From NCBI RefSeq assembly GCF_000425125.1, contig NZ_KE384306.1, forward strand, positions 1,024,356-1,088,355: a DNA stretch of 64,000 nucleotides, read 5' to 3'. Below the pieces are notes generated by a model that saw nothing but the letters and a program-made list of their open reading frames with translations, was not told the DNA's origin and did no database searches. Below, in pieces: positions 43,853-52,424 of this stretch; the first letter of the stretch is position 1, and every line of letters starts with the position of its first letter. This DNA is from Paenibacillus taiwanensis DSM 18679 (GTDB lineage: Bacteria > Bacillota > Bacilli > Paenibacillales > Paenibacillaceae). The translations under genes and the position numbers were made by a program.

Positions 43853-44392
43853 ATGGTTCAATTATTGTGTTCAAATAAAGTGTATGAAAAATTGAAACAA
43901 GAGTTATCGAAGCACCATATTGAAATGAAACCAGACAGCTCATTGGTGCTCGTTGAACAAGGTTATGCCATTCCGAGTGATAAGCTTTGCATCGTATTCG
44001 ACGCGATTGATTACATGGATGTGGTGAAGCTGCTAGTTTCAGGTGTGCGAGCAGACTTGCAGGCAATGAGCACGATTACGGGCTTAAGTGAAAATAAATT
44101 CGCCGTAATTGCCCCACAAGATGTGTTATATCTCGAAGCGGCTCCAGAAGGAATTATGGCGTACACTGCGATGAATCGATATACCGTCAAAGAAACGTTA
44201 CAATATTATGAGAACATGTGGGTCGCTAAAGGGTTTATTCGCATCAACAAATCCCAACTTGTCAATTTGCTTCATGTAAAAGAAATTATCCCGTGGTTTA
44301 ACTCCCGATACGTACTGAGGATGAACAATAACATGGAATTGGAAGTATCAAAGGTGTTTTCCAAAAAACTTAGGCACACACTTAACATATAG
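43853..44392 (+). CDS. LytTR-domain DNA-binding regulator
   Basis: A 179-residue protein. The N-terminal 75 residues are unassigned; a LytTR domain fills about 80-178, with DVLYLEAAPEG, RYTVKETLQYYENMW, GFIRINKSQLVNL and YVLRMNNNMELEVSKVFSKK. Such stand-alone LytTR proteins are commonly encoded next to a DUF3021 membrane protein, as here. ATG 43853 is chosen because AGGAG lies 7 nt upstream. Confidence 0.9.
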   Translation: MVQLLCSNKVYEKLKQELSKHHIEMKPDSSLVLVEQGYAIPSDKLCIVFDAIDYMDVVKLLVSGVRADLQAMSTITGLSENKFAVIAPQDVLYLEAAPEGIMAYTAMNRYTVKETLQYYENMWVAKGFIRINKSQLVNLLHVKEIIPWFNSRYVLRMNNNMELEVSKVFSKKLRHTLNI

Positions 44393-44403
44393 GAGCGCAA
44401 GGG

Positions 44404-44835
44404 ATGGAAAATATCAATTTTCAAAATACAGTAAAGTCCTTTTTTCTCGGCCTCTTCATCGGTATTGTTTTGCAGCTTATAGATAACAAGGATGTTTTGT
44501 TAACGGAGCGACTGTTAGCCATTTTAGCAAGCGGGAGTATTGGCTTTATTATTGGTCTTATTACCGAATGGCTAACCGCGATACTTCCTATTCGTATAGC
44601 GAGGGTACGAACTTACTTTTTTATTAACAACTTAATTGCATTAGTAGTGACCAGTTTGATCATGGCCGCTTTAATTTGGACTACACATCGTAAAATAGAG
44701 GCTCAAGGTGAGCTCGTATCGATGATGCTGATCGTGCTTGGTATCGTATGTATCGCTAATTTAATAGATTATGTGATGTATCGACGGGCACAACACCAAT
44801 TAGACACGTTTAAGGCACGAATGAAAGAGAAATAG
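44404..44835 (+). CDS. DUF3021 membrane protein
   Basis: A 143-residue protein with four membrane helices (about residues 10-24, 38-60, 72-96, 105-122), of the DUF3021 type. It lies 11 bp after the LytTR gene. In this module the membrane protein is thought to inhibit the LytTR regulator (family knowledge); the target genes are unknown, with the serine hydrolase upstream an obvious candidate. Confidence 0.85.
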   Translation: MENINFQNTVKSFFLGLFIGIVLQLIDNKDVLLTERLLAILASGSIGFIIGLITEWLTAILPIRIARVRTYFFINNLIALVVTSLIMAALIWTTHRKIEAQGELVSMMLIVLGIVCIANLIDYVMYRRAQHQLDTFKARMKEK

Positions 44836-44894
44836 AATGAATAAGTACTAGGCACCTGCTTGATTTGTTTTAGATAGGGCATCGTTCCCGTGTG

Positions 44895-44933
44895 AAGGAA
44901 TGGACAGAGGCAACCTTTGTTCATTCCTTTTTC
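44895..44933 (+). terminator. Rho-independent terminator
   Basis: Stem AAGGAATG / CATTCCTT with a 19-nt loop, followed by TTT, between the DUF3021 gene and the nos-type operon. Confidence 0.65.
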
Positions 44934-45087
44934 GCGTGGAAAGTTTACATTGGGCTAATTTTGTTCACAAGTTGACACAAATATGTCGAAGTTATGGCTC
45001 GTAATAGCTCTAATGAGTTATAGGAGTAAACAAAGGTTGTTGCTACAATGATTGGTGTTGAGTAATACGAGGCAAGGTGGTGAAGGA

Positions 45088-45459
45088 ATGAAATTAAAAG
45101 GTGTGGCGGTTTTCACATTTGTAGTCGTATTGTGCCTGTTAATCGGCTGCTCCAAAGAGGCTCCGGTTAATGCGGACGACGTGGAAGCATCGTTAACCAT
45201 GAAGCCAGACACGATTGTAGCTGGTCAACCCGTAGTACTGCAGGTTAGCTTTACAGGAATGAAAGTATCTGAGAAGGCAACCGTCAGCTTTGATATCCGG
45301 GCGGGTGATAAGCCGGATCTGTTTGATGCCACTCATAAGGGCGATAATGTGTTTAGCGGATCGTACACGTTTTCTGAACAAGGAAAATACGACGTGTATG
45401 TTCATCTGTTTGGAGACGATGTGCATCTAACCCGAAAGAAAACGGTTGAAGTCAAATGA
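45088..45459 (+). CDS. YtkA/FixH-like lipoprotein
   Basis: A 123-residue lipoprotein with lipobox LIGC (Cys21). The mature part is a beta-sandwich of the YtkA/FixH type: TIVAGQPVVLQVSFTG and FSGSYTFSEQGKYDVYVHLF. The family occurs next to copper-enzyme assembly genes. It opens the nos-type operon and overlaps nosD by 4 bp. ATG 45088 is preferred over 45052 because it directly gives a signal peptide. Confidence 0.8.
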   Translation: MKLKGVAVFTFVVVLCLLIGCSKEAPVNADDVEASLTMKPDTIVAGQPVVLQVSFTGMKVSEKATVSFDIRAGDKPDLFDATHKGDNVFSGSYTFSEQGKYDVYVHLFGDDVHLTRKKTVEVK

Positions 45460-46784
45460 GAACGTTACCTTTCTGCTTAATTGTGTTTGCTGGAATCGTA
45501 GTTGCTGTCTGTTTGTCGTCTGGTCAAGCTTACGCAGAACAACAACCACTGGAGCTCCAACAGTTGTTGGATCAAGCAAAGCCAGGATCGCGGATCGTAC
45601 TGCCGTCAGGAACGTATGAAGGACCTATTACGATCAGCAAGCCGCTTACCCTGCAAGCGGCAGAGTCCGCAGGCGAAGTTATTGTGCGCAACGTGAGCCA
45701 GCAGCCCGCCATCACACTTCAAGCAGACCATATCACATTGACTGGATTACGAATTGTTGATGAAGCCGTTAAAGAGTCAGCAAGCATACTCGTGCTAGGC
45801 AATCGCTCTGTGCTGGATCAGTTGCAGGTCCGTACGGGTTCTCACGGGATTCAAGCTAAGGATGCAAATGACGGCACGGTCAAGCGGACGACAATAGAAT
45901 GGGCTGTTGACGGTATGCGAATGGCTGACAAAGGGAATGGTATCGATCTTTATAATGCACACCGCTGGCAGATGACTAATAACACGATTCGGGCAGTACA
46001 TGACGGCATTTATATGGAAAATAGCGATGAAGCTCTCGTTTCACGCAATGTAATCGAACGCTCGCGTTATGGCATTCACTGTATGTACACCAAGAGAACC
46101 GTAATTAAGGGTAACGAAGGCAAACTTAATGTAACAGGCGCTATGGTGATGGCGGCCGAGCAAGTTGCAGTTACAGGTAATACATTCAGCAAGCAAAGCG
46201 AAAACGTAAATTCGCAAGGCATTTTGCTTTTTGATGCACACAAGACAACTGTGTCAGATAACAAGATTGATGGGAATCGAGTAGGCTTGTATGTAGAACA
46301 ATCCACCGCAAACCAGATGGAGCGTAATCAGGTAAGTTACAATTTTGTCGGCATTCAATTGGTGGAAGCAAGCGATAATACGATAACAAGCAATCAATTT
46401 TGGGGTAATGTGACGGACGCACAAGCACGCAACAGCGACGATAACACCATTACAGGCAACTATTGGGACAGTTTTCGTGGCATTGATACAAATGGGGATG
46501 GACATAGTGAACTTACATATGCCATCAACCCGCTTTTTCAAGGGTTAACCCGCAAGCGCGCAGCTTTTCAGTTGTTTTTCCAATCTCCAGGCATGATTTT
46601 TTTAGAAGGCCTCTACCAGACGGAGCGCACGCGATGGACAACCGATTTATCCCCCCTTATGAAACCACACGCCAATCTCATCCAGACCGAACACCAAGGT
46701 GACAAGTTGATAACCGGATTGATGGGGTTATTCATGTTAAGCTGTACAAGCTTATTATTTTATAAAATGAGGAGACCAAAATGA
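45456..46784 (+). CDS. nosD: NosD family copper-enzyme maturation protein
   Basis: A 442-residue exported protein with signal peptide (cut near residue 27) and a right-handed parallel beta-helix: repeated rungs such as NNTIRAVHDGIYMENSDEAL and SRNVIERSRYGIHCMYTKRT. The C-terminus has a membrane segment (about 418-435). NosD works with the NosFY ABC complex in copper-site maturation of nitrous-oxide reductase. It overlaps its neighbours by 4 bp on both sides, so nosD-L-Y-F are one operon. Confidence 0.88.
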   Translation: MRTLPFCLIVFAGIVVAVCLSSGQAYAEQQPLELQQLLDQAKPGSRIVLPSGTYEGPITISKPLTLQAAESAGEVIVRNVSQQPAITLQADHITLTGLRIVDEAVKESASILVLGNRSVLDQLQVRTGSHGIQAKDANDGTVKRTTIEWAVDGMRMADKGNGIDLYNAHRWQMTNNTIRAVHDGIYMENSDEALVSRNVIERSRYGIHCMYTKRTVIKGNEGKLNVTGAMVMAAEQVAVTGNTFSKQSENVNSQGILLFDAHKTTVSDNKIDGNRVGLYVEQSTANQMERNQVSYNFVGIQLVEASDNTITSNQFWGNVTDAQARNSDDNTITGNYWDSFRGIDTNGDGHSELTYAINPLFQGLTRKRAAFQLFFQSPGMIFLEGLYQTERTRWTTDLSPLMKPHANLIQTEHQGDKLITGLMGLFMLSCTSLLFYKMRRPK

Positions 46785-47383
46785 TGAAAAAAATACCACA
46801 ACTGCTGGCTATTATGTTTGCCCTAATGGTACTGCTGACTGCTTGCGGTGGAAATAAATATGAGCCACTGGCGATTAATGAACAAACGGACGTATGTGCC
46901 ATTTGTAAAATGGCGGTGAAGGACGATCAGTTTGCAACTCAAATTGTGACTAAGGATGGGCAATCACTTAAATTTGATGATCTTGGCTGCTTAAATAAAT
47001 GGAAGCAAGAGAATGGAACCGATACGATTGGTGCTGCTTTTGTTCGTGATCATAACAGCAAACAATGGATTCCGTATGAAAAAGCTTATTATGCTTATGA
47101 TGCCACCTACAAAACGCCAATGGCTTACGGAGTGGTGTCATTTGAGAAAGAAGCAGATACAAAAGCATTCATAGAAACACAAGGCAAAGGCAAACTGATG
47201 ACAGCCGACGATCTTGCCCATCATTCATGGGAAGTGAATCGTAAAATGATGGAAGGTATGAAGGGACACGGTCATGCCAAGCCAGATGGTGGACATACAA
47301 TGTCGGAGGAGAAGACAACTTCTGATAACAACCACTCCACAGATACGACGAAGCAACCTTCGTCCGGAGGTCATGGCTCGTGA
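46781..47383 (+). CDS. nosL: NosL family copper lipoprotein
   Basis: A 200-residue lipoprotein with lipobox LTAC (Cys22). The NosL core has DVCAICKMAVKDDQFATQIV, with the Cys and Met residues that hold Cu(I), and FDDLGCLNKW. The last 40 residues are an unusual His-rich tail (HGHAKPDGGH, NNHSTD, GGHGS) that may add metal-binding sites (inference). Overlaps nosD and the permease gene by 4 bp each. Confidence 0.88.
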   Translation: MMKKIPQLLAIMFALMVLLTACGGNKYEPLAINEQTDVCAICKMAVKDDQFATQIVTKDGQSLKFDDLGCLNKWKQENGTDTIGAAFVRDHNSKQWIPYEKAYYAYDATYKTPMAYGVVSFEKEADTKAFIETQGKGKLMTADDLAHHSWEVNRKMMEGMKGHGHAKPDGGHTMSEEKTTSDNNHSTDTTKQPSSGGHGS

Positions 47384-48201
47384 CAGAGATGCGTGATGTC
47401 GCTGCAAGAGAAATGAAAATCGGTTTTCGCAATCCTTGGGCCTATTCGTTTACGGCCCTTTTTGCTCTATTTATGCTTAGCCTGTTGTTCATTAATGCGC
47501 AAGGTTATGTCACAGGTTATTCTGGCAGCAGCAGTACGATGCTGAATTTGGCTTTGTATTTGCTGCCCCTCATGGCATTAATGCTCGGTTCATTTTCATT
47601 GACAGGTGAGAAGGAAGAGGGAAACTGGGCGCTATTGTCGACTTATCCTTTAGGAACATGGGCTTTTCTTACAGGAAAATATACAGGGCTTGCTATTGTA
47701 CTGCTAGCGATTGTTACCTTTGGATTCGGGTTGTCTGGTGCGGTAGGCTCTTTGCTTGGGGGCGGGTTTAATTTTGCAACCTATGGGCAACTGTTCGTAT
47801 TTTCGCTCAGCTTGTCCTTCCTGTTTCTCGGTGTGGCGCTGCTTATCGGTACAATCGCTCATAATCGCTGGCAGGCACTTACGATCGGGGTTGGAATCTG
47901 GTTTTTTGCGATCATTGCCTGGCCTTCCATTCTTATTGCAGCGCTCGGGATGATGCCGTATACGTGGATAAAGCCAGCGCTTACGGTGTTAACCTTTCTG
48001 AACCCCGCGGAGCTGACCCGTTTATTTACCGTCGTTAAATTAGGTGGCGGTTCAACACTTGGGCCCGAATATTACAATTGGATGCTGTGGATACGCTCTC
48101 CGTGGGGAACACCCGTTTTTATTGGTGTACTCGTGTTATGGATCGGTACAGCCTTAACAATAGCTTATCGTTTATGGGAAAGGGAGCGAAGACGTGGATA
48201 A
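47380..48201 (+). CDS. nosY: NosY-type ABC permease
   Basis: A 273-residue membrane protein with six helices. The start EMRDVAAREMKIGFRNPWAY and GSFSLTGEKEEGNWALLSTYPLG are typical of NosY permeases. With the ATPase encoded next (8-bp overlap) it should form the NosFY complex, moving a sulfur species or other factor needed for copper-site assembly (family knowledge). GTG start overlaps the nosL stop. Confidence 0.88.
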   Translation: MTEMRDVAAREMKIGFRNPWAYSFTALFALFMLSLLFINAQGYVTGYSGSSSTMLNLALYLLPLMALMLGSFSLTGEKEEGNWALLSTYPLGTWAFLTGKYTGLAIVLLAIVTFGFGLSGAVGSLLGGGFNFATYGQLFVFSLSLSFLFLGVALLIGTIAHNRWQALTIGVGIWFFAIIAWPSILIAALGMMPYTWIKPALTVLTFLNPAELTRLFTVVKLGGGSTLGPEYYNWMLWIRSPWGTPVFIGVLVLWIGTALTIAYRLWERERRRG

Positions 48202-48922
48202 CGATTGCGTACGCTTTGATGCGGTTCATAAAGTATTTCAGAAGAAAACGGTCATCGAGAAGGTGGATTTACGTGTTGACCGTGGTGAAATTGTAGCTTT
48301 ATGCGGCGGCAATGGAGCTGGCAAAAGCACACTGCTGCGTATGCTGGTAGGTATTTTGCATCCGACAAGCGGCGCAATAACGGTGAATGGGTTAAGCTGG
48401 CAAGCTGAACGACGTCATTATGCACAGCAGATCGGTTATATGCCCGATGATTACCGCTTTAGTGTTGGCTTGACAGCGTTAGAGACCGTACATTTCTGGG
48501 CTAAGTTACGTGGCTTGGGCAAGAATCGTGCGCTGGAGGTGCTCTCGCTCGTTGGCCTGTCTGATAACGTGAATAAGCAAGTCTCCTCTTTCTCAAAGGG
48601 CATGCGGCAACGCGTGTTATTTGCGCAGGCTTTGCTTGCTGCGCCTCCGCTTCTCGTGCTGGATGAGCCGACGAACGGGCTTGACCCTTATTGGATGGAA
48701 ACGTTTATCCAATTGGTTCGTCAAGCGGCCAGCAACGGGCATACGATCTTATTTTCCACGCATCAATTGCAAATCGCTGAAGCTTTGGCGGATCGGATTG
48801 TATTTTTGCGTGACGGTAACATCGTACTGGATGGAAGCAAGGAACAAATTTATGAGCAGCATGGAGCAGCCGGCTTGCAGCAATTGTTTGGTGAATTGTT
48901 TGGCATCCGCTCAGGTCTATAA
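48194..48922 (+). CDS. nosF: NosF-type ABC ATPase
   Basis: A 242-residue ATPase: Walker A GGNGAGKST at about 38-46, signature FSKGMRQRVLFAQA, Walker B LLVLDEPTNGLDPYW, and H-loop FSTHQL. The signature is FSKG, a usual variant for NosF/ABC-2 ATPases. It partners the NosY-like permease upstream. GTG start at 48194. Confidence 0.9.
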   Translation: MDNDCVRFDAVHKVFQKKTVIEKVDLRVDRGEIVALCGGNGAGKSTLLRMLVGILHPTSGAITVNGLSWQAERRHYAQQIGYMPDDYRFSVGLTALETVHFWAKLRGLGKNRALEVLSLVGLSDNVNKQVSSFSKGMRQRVLFAQALLAAPPLLVLDEPTNGLDPYWMETFIQLVRQAASNGHTILFSTHQLQIAEALADRIVFLRDGNIVLDGSKEQIYEQHGAAGLQQLFGELFGIRSGL

Positions 48923-48945
48923 ATGAGGTACAACAAGGAGCTGCA

Positions 48946-49464
48946 ATGGATATGATAAATAGCAAACTGATCCAGTATATTTTGCTGCTTGTGTTAATCG
49001 GTGCTGGAGTATACACCTTAGTTAAGGGGGAGGTTCCTCGGGATAAGGCGGTACTCGGACAAGCAGCGCCTCTGTTCACACTGGCAGATCTACAGGGAGA
49101 CACCGTCCCACTCTCTCGTTATGAAGGGAAAGGCGTCCTGCTTAATTTCTGGGCCTCCTGGTGTAATCCATGTGTAAACGAACTTCCATTGCTGAATGAA
49201 GCCTATAAATTAACAGGCGTTGACGTATTGGCGATAAATGTAGGGGAGAAAGCTGAAACGGTGCAGCAATTTGTAGATCGATATGAGCTTGCATTTCCAG
49301 TCGTTCTGGATGCAGATAAGAAGATCAAAAAGCAATATTTGGCTGTCGGCTTGCCGCTTACAATCGTAATTAATGCTAAAGGCGAAATTATTGAAAGGCA
49401 TGAGGGGGAGTTGACAGAAATGGCAGACATTTTAAATCTAATGAGGAAAATTAGTCATGATTAA
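48946..49464 (+). CDS. TlpA/ResA-type membrane thioredoxin
   Basis: A 172-residue protein with an N-terminal membrane anchor (about 6-24) and a thioredoxin fold outside, with active site WCNPC near residue 73 and the cis-Pro in VGLPLTIVIN. It would keep Cys residues of copper-handling proteins or cytochromes reduced outside the membrane. Its place right after nosF and its overlap (8 bp) with the next small gene put it in the nos-type operon. Confidence 0.9.
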   Translation: MDMINSKLIQYILLLVLIGAGVYTLVKGEVPRDKAVLGQAAPLFTLADLQGDTVPLSRYEGKGVLLNFWASWCNPCVNELPLLNEAYKLTGVDVLAINVGEKAETVQQFVDRYELAFPVVLDADKKIKKQYLAVGLPLTIVINAKGEIIERHEGELTEMADILNLMRKISHD

Positions 49465-49777
49465 TCGCAAGTGGGGGTTAAGCCTCGGTCTACTGCTTGT
49501 CCTGTTCGTTATGCTCTTTGTACCACTGTCATTCCAGCCCCCAGGCAATACAAGAATGGTTATTGACCATACGTTACGTGTCTATATCGCCCCGCCTTGT
49601 TTTAATGAGGCTGAGCTTACTAATCATTTAGTCGAGACTACTTGGCACAGAGTAGTAGAGTCAGGATATTCACCTGAGTCGGACTGTACGGCCCTCAAGA
49701 TGCAGCCAATAAAGCGTACATTGTGGAATAAAGTGATGGAACTGATAGGATTAATGCCTAATCCTTGGTCGTGGTAG
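49457..49777 (+). CDS. Small membrane-anchored protein, unknown
   Basis: A 106-residue protein with one N-terminal membrane segment (about 7-25) and an outer part with two Cys (APPCFNEAEL and SPESDCTALK) that may form a disulfide or bind metal. No family recognised. It overlaps the TlpA gene by 8 bp, so it is the last gene of the nos-type operon and may have a related redox or copper role (inference). Confidence 0.65.
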   Translation: MINRKWGLSLGLLLVLFVMLFVPLSFQPPGNTRMVIDHTLRVYIAPPCFNEAELTNHLVETTWHRVVESGYSPESDCTALKMQPIKRTLWNKVMELIGLMPNPWSW

Positions 49778-49861
49778 TGAAGGAAATCCTCTATTTTCAC
49801 TTTGCATATGACGTTGATCGTTATACAGCAGCATTTAATATAGGGAGAGGAGACTGCACCG

Positions 49862-50680
49862 TTGAACTATAGACAAATCAAATGGCTTATCCTGATCATT
49901 CCCACCTTAACTATTGGGATATGGGAGTATGTGAGGCATGAGTTTCTCCTTCCCTATATTTCTATGGATCTTGGCAATTGGCTTGCTCCTGTACTTGTAT
50001 TGTTAGTCACTTTACTATTTTTGACCAAACTGTTTGCTATGATCGAGCAAAGCCAAGAAGAACTTAATCGTGTGAAAGCAGTTCAGGCGGTGTTGGAGGA
50101 ACGTGAGAAAATAGCACGAGAATTGCATGATGGCATCGCACAATCGTTGTTTTTTTTGAATGCGCAGGTTACACGGATGGAGCGAATGGAGCAGGCAAAT
50201 GGTTTGCCGCTAGACAAGCTAAAAGAAAGCGTACACCATACGAACGACTATGTAAGACAAGCCATTGCAAATTTGCGTCATGCAGCGGATGTAGACAGCA
50301 ACCCTTGGCTTCAAAGCGTCGAAAGCTTAATTGACGAGCTGCGCAGAGAAAGTGATTTGCACTTTGAAATATCATGGAATTTAACGGACACCATTCTTTC
50401 TTCTAAAGAGAAAGTGGAGCTGCTGTCGATCATTCGCGAAGCATTACTTAATATTCATAAGCATGCTGCTGCAACCAATGTTTATGTGCATGCTGCAACG
50501 ACCCCTGCTGGTTGGCTCTGCCAGATTACAGACAACGGCAAAGGCTTTCATTTGGAGGCGGCGAATAAAGGAAATTGTTACGGCTTAAAGATGATGCAGG
50601 ATCGTGCTGACAAGATGTCTTGGAACCTACACATCGACAGATTAAAAAGACGAACGAGGGTTACGATCACAAAGGGGTGA
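49862..50680 (+). CDS. NarX/DesK-type sensor histidine kinase
   Basis: A 272-residue kinase with two membrane helices in the first 60 residues, a HisKA_3 domain with phospho-His in REKIARELHDGIAQSLFFLN (about residues 80-100), and a compact ATPase domain (NIHKHAAATNVYVHA, DNGKGFH). No large sensor domain, so the membrane part or a partner senses the signal. TTG 49862 with GAGAGGAG upstream. It partners the regulator 6 bp downstream and lies directly after the nos-type operon. Confidence 0.92.
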   Translation: MNYRQIKWLILIIPTLTIGIWEYVRHEFLLPYISMDLGNWLAPVLVLLVTLLFLTKLFAMIEQSQEELNRVKAVQAVLEEREKIARELHDGIAQSLFFLNAQVTRMERMEQANGLPLDKLKESVHHTNDYVRQAIANLRHAADVDSNPWLQSVESLIDELRRESDLHFEISWNLTDTILSSKEKVELLSIIREALLNIHKHAAATNVYVHAATTPAGWLCQITDNGKGFHLEAANKGNCYGLKMMQDRADKMSWNLHIDRLKRRTRVTITKG

Positions 50681-50686
50681 CTTGAA

Positions 50687-51328
50687 ATGTCAACATTTCG
50701 TGTGCTGATCATCGATGACAGTGAAATGGCTAGAGAAGGAATGCGGATGATTTTGGAGAGTGACCCCATTTTTGAGGTCGTGGCCGAAGGAAACAGCGGT
50801 GAAGAGGCACTCGTACTTAGTGAGCAGTGGATGCCTGATCTTATTTTGATGGATATTCAAATGCCAGGCATGGGGGGGCTTGAAGCGACTAAACGTTTAA
50901 AGGAGAAATTTCCGTACGTCAAAGTTGTAATGGTCACCGTCTCGGATGATATTACCCATTTGTTTGACGCTTTAAAGAAGGGAGCTCAAGGCTACTTATT
51001 AAAAAATTTGAATCCTGAGGCATGGCACGAATATTTGAAAGCCATTGCCGTTGATGAAGCGCCAATGACACGCGAACTGGCGTTTCGTATTTTAAAAGAA
51101 ATGTCGCCAATGGGAAGCGGCGAGGGTCAGGACAGTCCATTAACTAGCCGTGAGCGTGAAATACTAAGCTTTGTAGCTAAAGGACTAAGCAACAAAGACA
51201 TTTCTTGCAGACTTGATATTTCGGAGCATACGGTTAAAAATCATTTGAAAAATATTCTCCAGAAGCTCCATTTGGAAAATCGAGTCCAGTTGGCCCGCTA
51301 CGCCTACGAACATGGTTGGATGAGCTAG
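50687..51328 (+). CDS. NarL/FixJ-family response regulator
   Basis: A 213-residue regulator. Receiver domain (1-120) with acidic DD near 10-11, phospho-Asp in DLILMDIQMPG, and Lys in KKGAQGYLLKNL. A LuxR-type helix-turn-helix at about 145-205 (LTSREREILSFVAKGLSNKD, HTVKNHLKNILQKL). Its kinase is encoded just upstream. It may control the nos-type operon, but no binding site was proven. Confidence 0.94.
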   Translation: MSTFRVLIIDDSEMAREGMRMILESDPIFEVVAEGNSGEEALVLSEQWMPDLILMDIQMPGMGGLEATKRLKEKFPYVKVVMVTVSDDITHLFDALKKGAQGYLLKNLNPEAWHEYLKAIAVDEAPMTRELAFRILKEMSPMGSGEGQDSPLTSREREILSFVAKGLSNKDISCRLDISEHTVKNHLKNILQKLHLENRVQLARYAYEHGWMS

Positions 51329-51454
51329 CGAGAATAAATATTATTTGCCATTTTAAAATTTAAATCTATTGTAATACTTTAAAATCCATTAAACTAATAC
51401 TCAATGGCTTGTTTTTCCAGTGAAGAACAGGAGGCTGTAGGGGAGGTGAGTTTA

Positions 51455-52336
51455 ATGGCAGCTTTGCAGGATCAGAACAAGCAGGAAGCGGATTGGAGCG
51501 ATCATCATGGAGAGGAACAGAAGGATACCCCCTTACGTCAAGTGTTGATGGTAGATCGCCTAAGTGTCGTTGTCCAAAAAGACAATCATTGCAGCACACT
51601 ACTTCATGAGCTTTCATTCACCATTAACGAAGGAGAGACGTTGGCGCTTATAGGCGAGAGTGGAAGCGGGAAGAGTATCACTGCAAGCGCCATAGCGGGT
51701 TTAATGCCAAATGGGGTCCGGATTGGAAGCGGAAATATTTTATTTCAAGGGGAGTCGATCATAGACTGGTCTGAAAAGAAAAAGAGGCAATGGAGAGGCA
51801 AACAAATCGGTTGGATTTTTCAAAATTATCAAGGCAGCTTTTCTCCATTTTTCCCAGTAGGACGGCAAATGTGTGCTATCATTCGAACGCATCTGAAGCA
51901 TCTCTCCGATCGGGAAGCCAAGCAATTGGCGTTGACTTGGTTAGACTACGTTGCGCTGCCACCTGAGCGTACCTACGCAAGCTACCCCTTCCAATTAAGT
52001 GGGGGACAACAGCAGCGTGTGTCCCTTGCTGCCGCACTAATGCTGAAACCCGCTTTACTTATTGCGGACGAACCGACAACGGCGCTAGACGTATTGACGG
52101 GTGAAACGGTACTCGCACTTATGTCGGAGTTGCAGCGGCAAACGGGATGTGCGTTGCTGCTGATCTCACACAATTTGCAACAAGTAATGACACGAGCACA
52201 TCGCATCTTAGTGATGAAAGCAGGCCGCATCGTAGAGGCGGGAGATGCCATAACGATACGAGATGATGCAAAGCATCCGTACACCTGCCAGCTTCTGAAG
52301 TCATGTCCAAAGTTGATCAAACCTGATCAAACTTAA
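51455..52336 (+). CDS. cntD: Metallophore/oligopeptide ABC ATPase (CntD-like)
   Basis: A 293-residue ATPase of the OppD/DppD/NikD class: Walker A GESGSGKSI, Q-loop FQNYQGSFSPFF, signature LSGGQQQRVSLAAAL, Walker B LLIADEPTTALD, and C-terminal HPYTCQLLKSC. It lies ahead of the second ATPase and the cntL-cntM genes, in the same direction, so it probably powers import of the metal-loaded opine. The name is by context. ATG 51455 with GGGAGGTGAG is preferred over 51404. Confidence 0.85.
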   Translation: MAALQDQNKQEADWSDHHGEEQKDTPLRQVLMVDRLSVVVQKDNHCSTLLHELSFTINEGETLALIGESGSGKSITASAIAGLMPNGVRIGSGNILFQGESIIDWSEKKKRQWRGKQIGWIFQNYQGSFSPFFPVGRQMCAIIRTHLKHLSDREAKQLALTWLDYVALPPERTYASYPFQLSGGQQQRVSLAAALMLKPALLIADEPTTALDVLTGETVLALMSELQRQTGCALLLISHNLQQVMTRAHRILVMKAGRIVEAGDAITIRDDAKHPYTCQLLKSCPKLIKPDQT

Positions 52337-52424
52337 TCAAACCTGCTGAACCTGTATCGCAGTAACTTTTATAACAAGATCGTGCACTTCAAGGCAGCGC
52401 TACTGTTAAGGAGGGAATTGCCAG

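Noticed and set aside
44953-45006. Third copy of the 54-bp promoter block, before the nos-type operon
   Set aside because: It shares TTGTTCACA and a few more bases but less than half of the positions, so it could be chance.
45088-51328. nosZ near the nos-type genes
   Set aside because: No frame with nitrous-oxide reductase copper motifs was seen in the window.
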